Shown: one piece after another, positions 1 through 7,991 of the stretch
Position numbering within the stretch: the stretch's first letter is position 1
Layout of the letters: each line of letters begins with the position of its first letter
From: Alistipes sp.
GTDB taxonomy: Bacteria; Bacteroidota; Bacteroidia; Bacteroidales; Rikenellaceae
NCBI GenBank assembly: GCA_017399485.1
Contig: JAFQCA010000007.1
Location: 1-64,000, forward strand
Length of the DNA stretch: 64,000 bases
Direction of reading: 5' to 3'
Translations under genes and position numbers: made by a program
The notes under the pieces: model-generated
The model's database searches: none
What the model saw: only the letters and a program-made list of their open reading frames with translations
Told to the model about the DNA's origin: nothing

Positions 1-297
1 AATACTGTTTACTTCATAAGTATGAATCCAATGCCAACAAATGGAGTAGGTTGGGTGTATGTAGATTACGATGCCGAAATAGTAGGAGATAATCATATTA
101 AGTTCTATGTTGAGGGAAAAGAGGTGTTCGAGTGGAAGATTGTTGCACACGATAACGATAAAATCATAATTGACACTTATTACAAAGGACAACAACAACC
201 AGATGAAAAGTATGGCGAATTCTTATATTCAAGAAAATTATTTATTCGCAAAGTAGATAAAACAAAATGCTGGGAAAAGGCAGAACCATATAAATAG
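1..297 (+). CDS. Hypothetical protein, 5'-truncated by window edge
   Basis: The reading frame is open from the first base, so the ATG at 22 is probably internal and only the C-terminal ~98 residues are visible. The peptide is rich in alternating hydrophobic and charged residues (for example WVYVDYDAEIVGDNHIKFYV), which suggests a small beta-sheet domain. I do not recognise a family. It ends with TAG just before a hairpin terminator at 313-343, so it is the last gene of its transcript. Confidence 0.6.
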   Translation, partial: NTVYFISMNPMPTNGVGWVYVDYDAEIVGDNHIKFYVEGKEVFEWKIVAHDNDKIIIDTYYKGQQQPDEKYGEFLYSRKLFIRKVDKTKCWEKAEPYK

Positions 298-312
298 AAT
301 AAGACAAAAACG

Positions 313-343
313 CGTATCTCAATTTTGGGATACGTATTTTTTT
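313..343 (+). terminator. Rho-independent terminator
   Basis: The arms at 313-320 (CGTATCTC) and 327-334 (GGGATACG) pair with one mismatch around a 6-base loop. A T run at 337-343 follows. It lies directly after the truncated first gene. Confidence 0.75.
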
Positions 344-376
344 GCTGAAGATAGTGTGTTTTATGTTAGAAAAGTT

Positions 377-384
377 TATCTTTG
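377..384 (+). promoter_or_regulatory. -7 box of Bacteroidota promoter for GH26 gene
   Basis: TATCTTTG matches the TAnnTTTG consensus and lies about 27 bases before the ATG of the mannanase gene. No clean TTTG -33 box is seen. Confidence 0.55.
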
Positions 385-411
385 TGAAAATTAATCTAAA
401 CCTCTAATATT

Positions 412-1527
412 ATGAAACGAATCTTATTAACTCTTTTTGCTCTCGTTTTCTCTCTGTCAGCATCTACGGTAGATGCCAAGCGCACGGTGTTGCGTATGGT
501 CGATAAAGATGCTACGCCCAAGACCAAGGCTTTGTATGCTAATCTGTGGCTTATCCACGAGCGTGGTGCAATGTTTGGCCACCACGATTTCCCATCATAC
601 GGTATTGGTTGGCGTGGAGATAAGGGCCGTAGCGACGTAAAGGATGTCGTAGGCGACCATCCCGCAGTATATAGTCTCGATATGCACGGTATTAATGAGC
701 GTAAAATCGAGTTCGTTAAGGAGGTCTATCGTGCTGGCGGCATAAGTATGTTGGTGTGGCATCAGAATAACCCTTTGACAGAGGGACAGGGTGGTTATCC
801 CGTAGGTACGGCGTGGGATAATACGAAAGTCGTTGACCAGATTCTCACGGAGGGTAGCGCGATGAATATAAAATTCAAAAAGCGCCTGGACGATGTGGCT
901 GCTGCGTTGAAGGCTATGGTCGATGAGTCGGGGGAGCCTATACCCGTAATTTTCCGCCCTCTGCACGAACATACACAAGTGTGGAATTGGTGGGGCAAGC
1001 AGGCGACTTCACACGAGGAGTTTGTGGCATTTTGGCAATTTATAATCAAGTATCTGCGCGATGAGAAGGATGTGCATAACGTAATTTATGCTATTTCGCC
1101 CCAGATGGATGAGGTATATGAGGATGCAGTCGGAAGATTATTGTTCCGCTGGCCCGGTGACGAGTGGGTAGATTTCGTGGGTATGGATTGTTATCACGGA
1201 CGACATCGTGCTGCGTTTGTAGCCAATGTCGAGGCGCTGGATAAGGTGGCAGAGTTAAAGACGAAGCCCGTGGGAGTCACCGAGACAGGTTTGGAGAATA
1301 ATCATACGGCTAATTATTGGACACACGATGTATTGTCGGCTATGCAAAATAGTCGGGCTGCATTTGTTGTTGCGTGGCGTAACGATAAACTCTCGCACGC
1401 CTATGGTCCATATCCCTCATCGCCTTGTGCAGCCGACTTCGTGAAGTATTATAACGATGCAAAGACTCTGTTCCAGAGAGATTTGCCCGATATGTATGCT
1501 ATGCCTAAAGGCGTTAAGGTTAAATAG
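412..1527 (+). CDS. Glycoside hydrolase family 26 protein (beta-mannanase-like)
   Basis: 371-residue secreted protein with a Sec signal peptide (about residues 1-22, ending SASTVDA). The body is a GH26-type (beta/alpha)8 fold. The acid/base glutamate is probably E186 in FRPLHEHTQVWNWWG, which matches the family HE...WWG signature. The nucleophile is probably E291 in VGVTETG. GH26 enzymes cut beta-1,4-mannans and, in some subfamilies, mixed beta-glucans, so the exact substrate cannot be fixed. It stands alone, with no SusC/SusD or other mannan-utilisation genes next to it, and is convergent with znuC downstream. A -7 box sits just upstream. The family call is strong; the substrate is inferred. 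Confidence 0.88.
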   Translation: MKRILLTLFALVFSLSASTVDAKRTVLRMVDKDATPKTKALYANLWLIHERGAMFGHHDFPSYGIGWRGDKGRSDVKDVVGDHPAVYSLDMHGINERKIEFVKEVYRAGGISMLVWHQNNPLTEGQGGYPVGTAWDNTKVVDQILTEGSAMNIKFKKRLDDVAAALKAMVDESGEPIPVIFRPLHEHTQVWNWWGKQATSHEEFVAFWQFIIKYLRDEKDVHNVIYAISPQMDEVYEDAVGRLLFRWPGDEWVDFVGMDCYHGRHRAAFVANVEALDKVAELKTKPVGVTETGLENNHTANYWTHDVLSAMQNSRAAFVVAWRNDKLSHAYGPYPSSPCAADFVKYYNDAKTLFQRDLPDMYAMPKGVKVK

Positions 1528-1557
1528 TGGCAATGTAATGATACTATTGCCGCGAGC

Positions 1558-2340
1558 CTAATGGTGGTCGTGGCAACAGTCGCCCGAATGGTGGGCGAGT
1601 ACGGTGTGCGGAATGTGGCCGTGCGATAAGATTTGGATGGGGCAGTTGTAATTTAGCAACTGCTCCTCTGTTAATATATTAGAGTCGTGGCGGTGTACGC
1701 ACCTGTTTACACATACAATACTCTTGACAACGCTGGTAATGGTGCCCAAGTCGTGCGACACGATGACGATAGCCATCTTATTGCTTAACCCCTTGACCAT
1801 ATTGTAAAACTCGTACTCAAAACGGTTGTCGACAAAGTTGGTAGGCTCATCCAATATTAGCAATTTAGGCTCGGCAATGATGGCCCGACATAACAAAGCA
1901 CGTTGCATCTGGCCTCCCGACACTTCGCCTATGGGGCGTTTTGCAAGGTCGGCTATACCCATCTGCTCGAGTAGCGCGGTTGCTCGTTGGCGGTCAGAGT
2001 TTGTATAACGCGAGAAGAATCCTTTTTCGGTTTGAAGTCCTGACATCACTACCTCTTCGATTGAGATGGGGAAGCGGGTGTCAAATTCCGATACTTGAGG
2101 CATATAGCCAATCTTGTAGTGATTTTTTTGTTTCAGCGTATCGGCAAAACGGATTTCGCCAGCGTATGGCGTAGTTCCCATTATGGCCTTGATGAGTGAA
2201 CTCTTGCCACCTCCGTTAGGGCCTATAATACCCAAGAAATCGTCGTTGTAAATATCCAGATTGACAGACTCAAGAGCAGTCAATCCATCGTATTTTACAT
2301 CAAGGTTGCGTATCGATACAATTATGTCGTGCTGTGCCAT
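1558..2340 (-). CDS. znuC: Zinc/manganese ABC transporter ATP-binding protein
   Basis: 260-residue ABC ATPase. Visible motifs are Walker A GPNGGGKSS (40-48), signature VSGGQMQR (140-147), Walker B LLILDEP (160-166) and the H-loop histidine at 196 in SHDLG. The gap-free metal-importer form GPNGGGKSSL is typical of the ZnuC/MntB group. The C-terminus is histidine-rich (HSGDCCHDHH), which fits metal handling. It lies 7 bases downstream of znuA on the same strand, so the two are co-transcribed. No permease gene is adjacent; the only candidate in the window is at 56814-57647. Zn rather than Mn is inferred from the histidine-rich segments in both proteins. Confidence 0.9.
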   Translation of the reverse strand: MAQHDIIVSIRNLDVKYDGLTALESVNLDIYNDDFLGIIGPNGGGKSSLIKAIMGTTPYAGEIRFADTLKQKNHYKIGYMPQVSEFDTRFPISIEEVVMSGLQTEKGFFSRYTNSDRQRATALLEQMGIADLAKRPIGEVSGGQMQRALLCRAIIAEPKLLILDEPTNFVDNRFEYEFYNMVKGLSNKMAIVIVSHDLGTITSVVKSIVCVNRCVHRHDSNILTEEQLLNYNCPIQILSHGHIPHTVLAHHSGDCCHDHH

Positions 2341-2347
2341 AATACTG

Positions 2348-3226
2348 CTATTGGGTGATTAAACGTGTTGTCTGTCGTATAAATTCTATTGGGTTATCGG
2401 CCAGCGGATTTATCTCCTGAGGCCGTAGGTCGGTGTCTTCGGCCAATACCTCAACCACCGACTGCGGGTACTCCTTTTGGTAGAGTAGGCATTTTACCCC
2501 TTTTGCAGAGGCTTGTTCTATTATGTCGGCAATATGTTTTGCCGATGGTTCCTTGCCCTCATCCTCTACGGCAATCTGTTCGATGCCATAAGCGCGGGCA
2601 TAATAGGTTAGGGCAGGGTGGTATATGATAAATGCGCGAGCCGTAGTCGTGGCAAGTTGCTGGCGACACTCCTCGTCTAACTGCTCTATCTGCTTTGCCA
2701 AACGGTTATATGCTGCGGTGTATTTTGTAGAGTCGGGATATTGCTCCATAATCGCATCGTAGGCATTGCGGGCTATTGTTTTTAGTTCGTGTGGCGAAGT
2801 CCAGATGTGAGGGTCCACGCCGTGCTGATGTTCTGTTGCAGAGTGGTGGTGATGTGAGCACGAGCCTGCAATGAGTGAAATATTGCGGCTTAAATCAATA
2901 ATGCGGGTTTTATCTGCAAGTCGGCCTAATAGCGCTGTCTCAAATTCGATTAGTCCTGTCGAAAATATCATCCGCGCCTCATTAAGGGCTATATATTGCT
3001 TGGGTGTAGGCTCAAATGTCTCAGGACTTGCGCCGATAGGGACCAAAACCTCGATGCTGAAATCATCTCCCGTTATCTGCTCAACGATATATTTTAAGGG
3101 TGCGATAGTGACATAGATATCACACCCCGATTGTGAACCGTTTGCGCGATTGCACCCCGTCGATATGTTTAATACGACGAGTAGCGAAAAGAGTAGGGTA
3201 GCAAGCGATGTAAAGCGAATATTCAT
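2348..3226 (-). CDS. znuA: Zinc ABC transporter substrate-binding lipoprotein
   Basis: 292-residue cluster A-I metal-binding protein. The signal peptide ends in a lipobox with Cys25 (ISTGC), so it is a lipoprotein. A short histidine-rich loop (CSHHHH, then EHQHG, about residues 123-136) precedes the conserved DPHIW motif (138-142). In this family such loops mark zinc-binding members and DPH supplies a metal ligand. Further ligands are expected at the HPAL motif and near the C-terminal acidic segment. First gene of the znuA-znuC pair. A -7 box is present upstream, but no Zur site could be recognised by eye. Confidence 0.9.
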   Translation of the reverse strand: MNIRFTSLATLLFSLLVVLNISTGCNRANGSQSGCDIYVTIAPLKYIVEQITGDDFSIEVLVPIGASPETFEPTPKQYIALNEARMIFSTGLIEFETALLGRLADKTRIIDLSRNISLIAGSCSHHHHSATEHQHGVDPHIWTSPHELKTIARNAYDAIMEQYPDSTKYTAAYNRLAKQIEQLDEECRQQLATTTARAFIIYHPALTYYARAYGIEQIAVEDEGKEPSAKHIADIIEQASAKGVKCLLYQKEYPQSVVEVLAEDTDLRPQEINPLADNPIEFIRQTTRLITQ

Positions 3227-3263
3227 CTATACCTTATATTTATTCAGTTATTCATTCTGTCGG

Positions 3264-3271
3264 CAAAGATA
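3264..3271 (-). promoter_or_regulatory. -7 box upstream of znuA
   Basis: Read on the minus strand this is TATCTTTG, matching TAnnTTTG, 38 bases before the znuA start. A clear -33 TTTG is not seen. Confidence 0.55.
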
Positions 3272-3314
3272 CAAATTTCTTCTGCTTATTGGTCGCGTGG
3301 GTGTAAAAAGTGCA

Positions 3315-3350
3315 AAAAAAGAGGCTCTCCACGTTATTGTGAAGAGCCTC
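3315..3350 (-). terminator. Terminator for DUF1080 gene
   Basis: On the minus strand GAGGCTCTTCAC pairs with GTGGAGAGCCTC around a short loop and is followed by TTTTTTT. It lies just past the stop of the DUF1080 lipoprotein gene. Confidence 0.8.
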
Positions 3351-3373
3351 CGTATCGTCTGTCAGATGATAGA

Positions 3374-4666
3374 TTACAACTTAGTCAAGTTGAAGTTCTT
3401 CCACTTAACGATAATGTTGTTACCGTCGTGAATCTGCAACATAATACGACCAGTCTTTGAGCCGATGAGTTTATCCTCAATCTTAATCATCTCCTGACCA
3501 TTCAACCAAGTCTCAACCTTGTCGCCCTCAACGCGAAGACGCAATGTGTTCCACTCGCCCTCCTTCAAGATAGTCTCCTTCTCGTCGGGAATCTGAATCA
3601 ACCAGCCACGACCATAAGACTCGTAGATACCACCTGTATCGCAGTTCTTGGGAGCAACCTCACACTGCCAGCCGTTTACAACATTGCTCTTGTAACCGCC
3701 GTGAACGAATGAGTGGAAGAACAAACCTGCATTACCGTTAGACTCCTGCTTGAACTCTACAGTAAGGTCGAAATCCTTATAGTACTCGCGAGTACCGAGG
3801 TAGCCATACTGCAAATCCTCGCCGTTCTGTGTTACGAGGTTACCCTCATCGTCAACAGATAAGCGCATACTACCGAACAACTCCCAGCCTGTGAGGTCCT
3901 TGCCGTTGAAGAGGCTAACCTTATCACCAGCCTTCTTGGGCAACTCCTTAATCTTGATGTTACGGAATGATGCGGGGTCACCGTGGTCCTGCAAGCAGAT
4001 AAGACCCTCGTGAGCCAAACCATACTCTGTAGCATCGCCCCACTTGCCGCTAGCCTTCTTTTCGAACCAGTCCTCAGTCCAAGCCTCGAACTCAAGAATC
4101 TTCTCGCCATTGAGCCAATGCTCAACGTGACCATTGTCGAAAACAATCTTTGAAGTGTTCCATTTGCCTACGGGATTAACCTTCATCTTGCTCTGGTCGG
4201 GAAGGTGCATAGCGTAGTCTACGCCAATCTTCTGCCACTCCTCCAACTTTGCGTTGTTAATCTCCTCCCAGCCCTCAACATCGATTAACTGATACTCAGG
4301 ACCTGTAACATAAGGAACCTTGAAACGGGGGCCCTCCAAAACGTGGTACAACATACCGCTGTTGCCACCCTTTGTGAGTTTCCAATCCCACATCAACTCG
4401 AAGTTAGCGTACTGCTTGTCAGTTACGATGTAACCTGAAGCGTCGCCACCCTCACCTGATGCCTGGATGCAACCGTCAACAACTGTCCAACCGTTAGTGA
4501 GTTCCTTGCCGTTGAAGTCACGCCAACCGTTCAAAGTCTCACCGTCGAAAAGCAACTGCCAACCCTCGGCCTCCTCTGATGCAGAGAGGGTGTTGGGAGC
4601 CTGGCACGATGTAGCCATACCTGCTACCAAAGCAGATGCAGCCAAAATTGAAAATAGTTTCTTCAT
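3374..4666 (-). CDS. Two-domain DUF1080 (3-keto-disaccharide hydrolase family) lipoprotein
   Basis: 430-residue lipoprotein: the signal peptide ends with the lipobox Cys at 21 (AGMATSC). Two tandem domains of the DUF1080 jelly-roll family follow, each opening with a phrase of the type LFDGETLNGW (about residue 39) or LFNGKDLTGW (about residue 253) and each containing a GNSGMLYH/GNAGLFFH motif. DUF1080 proteins are beta-sandwich folds; some members are 3-keto-disaccharide hydrolases, others appear only to bind glycans. Duplication within one chain is common in Bacteroidales. It is a single-gene unit with its own terminator. The fold is secure, the activity is not. Confidence 0.85.
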   Translation of the reverse strand: MKKLFSILAASALVAGMATSCQAPNTLSASEEAEGWQLLFDGETLNGWRDFNGKELTNGWTVVDGCIQASGEGGDASGYIVTDKQYANFELMWDWKLTKGGNSGMLYHVLEGPRFKVPYVTGPEYQLIDVEGWEEINNAKLEEWQKIGVDYAMHLPDQSKMKVNPVGKWNTSKIVFDNGHVEHWLNGEKILEFEAWTEDWFEKKASGKWGDATEYGLAHEGLICLQDHGDPASFRNIKIKELPKKAGDKVSLFNGKDLTGWELFGSMRLSVDDEGNLVTQNGEDLQYGYLGTREYYKDFDLTVEFKQESNGNAGLFFHSFVHGGYKSNVVNGWQCEVAPKNCDTGGIYESYGRGWLIQIPDEKETILKEGEWNTLRLRVEGDKVETWLNGQEMIKIEDKLIGSKTGRIMLQIHDGNNIIVKWKNFNLTKL

Positions 4667-4698
4667 ACGTGTTAAAAAAATTAATAAATATAAATTGT

Positions 4699-5292
4699 TT
4701 ATCCTAAATGTTGCGCTATGTGTATGGCCTTCAACGAGTAAGAACCATCTGTATCGTATGCCTCCAATATCAGGCCTTCGTATAATTGGCTCGGCTGTGC
4801 CCCGACGGCGCAGTGGGGTAGTGCCAATGTGTAATATGCCTTATATTCCTCACCATCAATGCTTGTCGTTGCCGATTTACACTTCTGGTCGATTATTTGC
4901 TTCTGCTCACCTGTGGGTTGCCATTTGCGGTTATTATCCGCATAGACGAAGCAGGATGCAGCCATATCGCTACAATCAATATATGCTCCATCATAGGCCC
5001 GCAATGTTATCTCTCTGTCGCATATCATTTTATATTGAAATGCGTGGCGACCTATTGAGTGATAGGTTGTATCAACCTCAAGGTGCAGAAAGTCATTACG
5101 TTGCTCGACTTTGCGCTCGTATATGACTGCTAAATGTGACGGTTGGTAGTCGCTTTGTTTGGCCTGTTTTACGGCTCTTTCTGTGCGGCTGATGGCGTCG
5201 TATCCAAAACCATATCCGATGGTAAATATATGACCTATCGCGAATAACAATACTATCGTCGATAGAGTAAAAAATACCTTTTTCGTCATCAT
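4699..5292 (-). CDS. Conserved hypothetical membrane-anchored protein
   Basis: 197 residues with one N-terminal hydrophobic segment (about 6-28, FFTLSTIVLLFAIGHIFTIG). The rest is a periplasmic or surface domain containing a CDREITLRAYDGAYIDCSDMAASCF stretch with three cysteines. I do not recognise the family. It lies upstream of the DUF1080 gene on the same strand, 32 bases away, and has its own -7 box at 5331-5338, so it may head a two-gene transcript. Confidence 0.6.
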   Translation of the reverse strand: MMTKKVFFTLSTIVLLFAIGHIFTIGYGFGYDAISRTERAVKQAKQSDYQPSHLAVIYERKVEQRNDFLHLEVDTTYHSIGRHAFQYKMICDREITLRAYDGAYIDCSDMAASCFVYADNNRKWQPTGEQKQIIDQKCKSATTSIDGEEYKAYYTLALPHCAVGAQPSQLYEGLILEAYDTDGSYSLKAIHIAQHLG

Positions 5293-5330
5293 ATATCTCT
5301 CAGTCTTAGCAAATGACCCATAATAACGGT

Positions 5331-5338
5331 CAAAGATA
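5331..5338 (-). promoter_or_regulatory. -7 box
   Basis: TATCTTTG on the minus strand, about 39 bases before the start of the 197-residue hypothetical gene. Confidence 0.5.
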
Positions 5339-5375
5339 GTAAAAATTAGGCAAATATGGGCTAATTTTACTCAAA

Positions 5376-6323
5376 TTATTTGATAAACCTGCTAAAGAAC
5401 TTCCAAATCTCGTCGCCCGTATCAATATCATTGGTCGCCCAAGAGTGACCGCCGCCAACAATCTCATATAGCCAAACCTCTGTTCCGCGTCGGCCTGCGG
5501 TGTATTTATGAGCAATTACGGTGTGCGAATCTGTGTTTTTGTGGGGTAGGGTGACGCTCTCTGTTTCAGTGCATTTATTGCACTCAATCCATTTGTTTAT
5601 AGCATCAGGTACCGCTATGTATGCACCCCAGCCACCTTTATTATCAAGGTCGCCTGTCCACTCCGATACGCGGTCTTCGGTCCCGTGAATCTCGAAGAGT
5701 GGGATAGGGCGGGTGCTCGTGTAGTGACGGGGCATCCACTCCATTGTGAGTCCTGCGACGGGCGCAACGGCAGCGAACGTATTCTGTTTGTCGTATGCCA
5801 ATAGGTAACACATCTCGCCTCCGTTGGACATTCCCGTGCAGAATGTGTTATGACGGCTCAATGAGTGTTGCTTTTGAAGATGTTTGGCTAATGTGCATAG
5901 AAATGATATATCATCAACGGTCATATCGGCCTGGAATGGGTATCCGACATTCCAACAGTTATTGCCGCGACCATCCTTGGAGCCCTGTGGATAACAAAGC
6001 GCAAAGCCGTAACGGTCAGCCACTTCGTTTAGGCCTACATTGTCGAAGTTAAATGAACCCCCGTAGCCGTGTAAGGCAAATACAAGGGGTGCATTAGGCT
6101 TTATGTTTTTGGGAAGATAGAGTTTGTAAGTACGCTCTATGCCGTCGATAACGCATTCGTAAATATTGTACGTCGCCTGCGTCGTGGTTGAAAGTTGCTT
6201 TACAATATGATGATTAGCTGACTTGTAACTCTTGGATGGCATTATGGCTAATGCCTCGAATGCAAAGATTGCGTGTATAGCCAAAATGATAGTAACGGCT
6301 ATAAATATTTTGTGCTGTCTCAT
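5376..6323 (-). CDS. LpqC / PHB-depolymerase-type esterase
   Basis: 315-residue alpha/beta hydrolase with an N-terminal signal or anchor segment (about 7-27). The oxyanion region is LVFALHGYGG (80-89). The catalytic triad is well marked: Ser166 in GMSNGG, Asp217 in HGTEDRVSEW and His293 in GGGHSW. This is the layout of the polyhydroxybutyrate depolymerase/LpqC family. In gut Bacteroidota such proteins usually act as feruloyl or acetyl esterases on plant polysaccharides rather than on polyester. Proximity to GH and DUF1080 genes favours a glycan-esterase role (inference). Confidence 0.85.
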   Translation of the reverse strand: MRQHKIFIAVTIILAIHAIFAFEALAIMPSKSYKSANHHIVKQLSTTTQATYNIYECVIDGIERTYKLYLPKNIKPNAPLVFALHGYGGSFNFDNVGLNEVADRYGFALCYPQGSKDGRGNNCWNVGYPFQADMTVDDISFLCTLAKHLQKQHSLSRHNTFCTGMSNGGEMCYLLAYDKQNTFAAVAPVAGLTMEWMPRHYTSTRPIPLFEIHGTEDRVSEWTGDLDNKGGWGAYIAVPDAINKWIECNKCTETESVTLPHKNTDSHTVIAHKYTAGRRGTEVWLYEIVGGGHSWATNDIDTGDEIWKFFSRFIK

Positions 6324-6359
6324 TTTTAATAGGTTTATTGATTAAGTTGTTTGATGATA

Positions 6360-6367
6360 CAAATATA
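6360..6367 (-). promoter_or_regulatory. -7 box upstream of esterase gene
   Basis: TATATTTG on the minus strand, 37 bases before the esterase start. Confidence 0.45.
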
Positions 6368-6529
6368 TTAATAATAATTTATAAATCCAATTTGATGTAA
6401 TATTTATCTTATGTTAAATAAACGAGGGGGGGGTAGTGGAATTGGGAAGTAAACGTGAGCGGATAATGACACGAACAGTAATGAAGATAATGAATAACGG
6501 GATTATATAGTTTAGTGTTGTTGTGTCAT

Positions 6530-6800
6530 TACGAGAAGGACTTTAGTCCGACGTGTTAAAATTGACTGTAGGAGATTAATCCGCCAAAGGCGTCTTTTCA
6601 CTGCTGCGGCTCGGTATAGTTTGCACGCAACCTCTACTCTCGCCTTAATCGCAGCGTTGCCACACTCACTAACGTGAGTTCGCTCTGTATTTTGCACGAT
6701 TGATGCTCCAACCGTTGGCGTACGCACGTGTTCAATCGTCTGACAAACTGTCGTTGCCCTACGTGGCGATTAAAAATTTTGGGGATAATTATGTTAAATT
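6530..6800. other. Hairpin-rich, GC-richer island without a convincing gene
   Basis: The 547 bases between the esterase and the XRE gene have no credible ORF. The first part (6324-6530) is AT-rich with a run of eight G at 6426-6433. From about 6530 to 6800 the composition shifts to higher GC and short perfect hairpins are packed together: GGAC-GTCC at 6538-6549, CGCC-GGCG at 6582-6592, ACTCAC-GTGAGT at 6664-6679, CCAAC-GTTGG at 6708-6718, then GCGTACGC at 6717-6724. Two overlapping minus-strand frames here encode only arginine-rich, low-information peptides. It may be a dispersed intergenic repeat or a structured RNA. Confidence 0.45.
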
Positions 6801-6870
6801 GTCGTAAGGTCTCTTCCTTATAATTAATGCGCGAAAATATTCCTCGCAAACGCAATCGTGGCCTCAACAA

Positions 6871-7332
6871 TTAGCGCGAAATTTCGTAACTCTCAAAAGT
6901 GTGGTCATCGTAAAGAACGATTACACGCTTGACGCGTCCTCGTGAAATCGGCAACGGTTGTTGCGCGATGTTGCCAATCGCGGGCACAGGTTGTGGTGCC
7001 GACAAATCAGTAGAGACTCCTGATAATGGAGTTGTCGATTGCGAAAAATCGGAAGGCTGAGCAGTTGTCACGAACTCATCTGTGGGTGTGATGGTATCAT
7101 CTTCGGTGGTCGCACTTGAGGCGTTACGATACATCTCGCCTTTGTCAATCAAAAGCCAATCGGGGTTGATATTCGGAAAGCGTCGCAGAATTTTCTGTAC
7201 AAAATCGAAACTCGGCTTGTTTCGACCTCCGAGAATATGAGAGATGCTTGATGGTTGAATACCGAGTAATTCAGCAAGACGACTTGAGGTCAAACCCTCT
7301 TTTTTCATCAAAAGTAGCAATTTATCGCGCAT
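6871..7332 (-). CDS. XRE-family helix-turn-helix regulator
   Basis: 153 residues. An N-terminal HTH_3 domain (about 1-66) contains the helices SRLAELLGIQPSSISHILGG and ends with PDWLLIDKGEMY, a form common in Bacteroidota phage-repressor-like regulators. Then comes a Ser/Thr/Pro/Gln-rich linker (about 70-130) and a short C-terminal motif, KRVIVLYDDHTFESYEI, which I recall at the end of many such regulators. The promoter at 7348-7378 has a TTTACAA half-site in its spacer, and two operator-like palindromes lie just upstream, so autorepression is likely. The upstream 650 bases hold further copies of the same motif. No target gene is obvious. Confidence 0.85.
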   Translation of the reverse strand: MRDKLLLLMKKEGLTSSRLAELLGIQPSSISHILGGRNKPSFDFVQKILRRFPNINPDWLLIDKGEMYRNASSATTEDDTITPTDEFVTTAQPSDFSQSTTPLSGVSTDLSAPQPVPAIGNIAQQPLPISRGRVKRVIVLYDDHTFESYEISR

Positions 7333-7347
7333 AATCGTAATTTTTTA

Positions 7348-7378
7348 CAAAGATAAAATATTTTTCTTTTGTAAACAA
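7348..7378 (-). promoter_or_regulatory. Promoter of XRE regulator with embedded operator half-site
   Basis: On the minus strand the -33 TTG (7376-7378) is followed by exactly 20 bases and the -7 box TATCTTTG (7348-7355). The spacer carries TTTACAA, the same half-site as the palindromes upstream. The expected transcript start leaves only about 9 bases before the ATG, so the mRNA would be nearly leaderless. Confidence 0.6.
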
Positions 7379-7387
7379 GTAAATTTA

Positions 7388-7434
7388 TACAAATGTAATG
7401 TAAATTGCTTTGTTGATAAAGTTTACAATTGTAA
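7388..7434. promoter_or_regulatory. Proximal operator pair (TACAAATGTAA, TTACAATTGTAA)
   Basis: TACAAATGTAA at 7388-7398 and the perfect 12-base palindrome TTACAATTGTAA at 7423-7434 lie just upstream of the XRE promoter. Their match to the distal copies at 7711-7823 suggests binding by the same dimeric repressor, probably the XRE protein itself. Confidence 0.55.
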
Positions 7435-7487
7435 TAGATGGATTATGGTTAAAATGTGGTTTGATTTGAATATAAACCTTTACTTTA

Positions 7488-7608
7488 TATAAAGTGTGTT
7501 AAAATACTGATAATACTATAGTTATGTATATTAAAAGTGTGAAATATAGATGTTATTTATTATTTGACACATACGCGCTTGCATTGTTAAATCTTTACTT
7601 TATATAAA
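7488..7608. repeat. Direct repeat CTTTACTTTATATAAA with palindromic core
   Basis: The 16-base sequence occurs at 7488-7503 and again at 7593-7608, 105 bases apart. The first copy extends into the perfect palindrome ACTTTATATAAAGT (7492-7505). It is distinct from the TTTACAAATGTAA motif and may be a second type of binding site. Confidence 0.5.
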
Positions 7609-7710
7609 TAGCGTAATTCGCTGATTAAGGTGTAGTTATATTGTTAAATAAAGTTTTTTAACTTTGTATTTTAACCTCGAAAATCTCTAATTACCACAAA
7701 GTTTTGTTGA

Positions 7711-7823
7711 TTTACAACCGTAAAAATTAGCAGAGATAAAGATGCGTTGTGCGTTTTACAAATGTACAAAATAAGTTAATGTTACAAATGTTTCCACTTT
7801 ACAAATGTAATTACAAATGTAAA
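7711..7823. promoter_or_regulatory. Distal operator array (five TTTACAAATGTAA-like sites)
   Basis: Sites are TTTACAACCGTAAA (7711-7724), TTTACAAATGTAC (7755-7767), GTTACAAATGTTT (7781-7793), TTTACAAATGTAA (7798-7810) and TTACAAATGTAAA (7811-7823), the last two abutting. No gene starts nearby: the HIT gene converges from the right and the XRE start is over 350 bases to the left. A possible rightward -7 box (TAACTTTG, 7659-7666) precedes the array, so it may control an unannotated rightward transcript. Confidence 0.55.
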
Positions 7824-7920
7824 ATCACTAAAATATTTGACAAAATTGAAGTCATCTTATCACTTATTAACATTAATTTTCTGGATTTCTAAAATTAGAG
7901 TATATTATGTTAAAAATATA

Positions 7921-7951
7921 AAAAACAAGGTAGCCGCTATATGCGACTACC
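7921..7951 (-). terminator. Terminator of HIT gene
   Basis: GGTAGCCGC (7929-7937) pairs with GCGACTACC (7943-7951) with one mismatch; on the minus strand it is followed by TTGTTTTT. It lies 40 bases after the HIT stop codon. Confidence 0.75.
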
Positions 7952-7991
7952 CTATTATTATCAGGTATTTACAACGTTGTAAACAGCCTAT

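Noticed and set aside
6512..6870. Two overlapping arginine-rich minus-strand ORFs (71 and 78 codons)
   Set aside because: Non-ATG start for one, overlapping frames, unusual composition and no recognisable motif; they fall on the hairpin-rich island and are more likely by-products of it.
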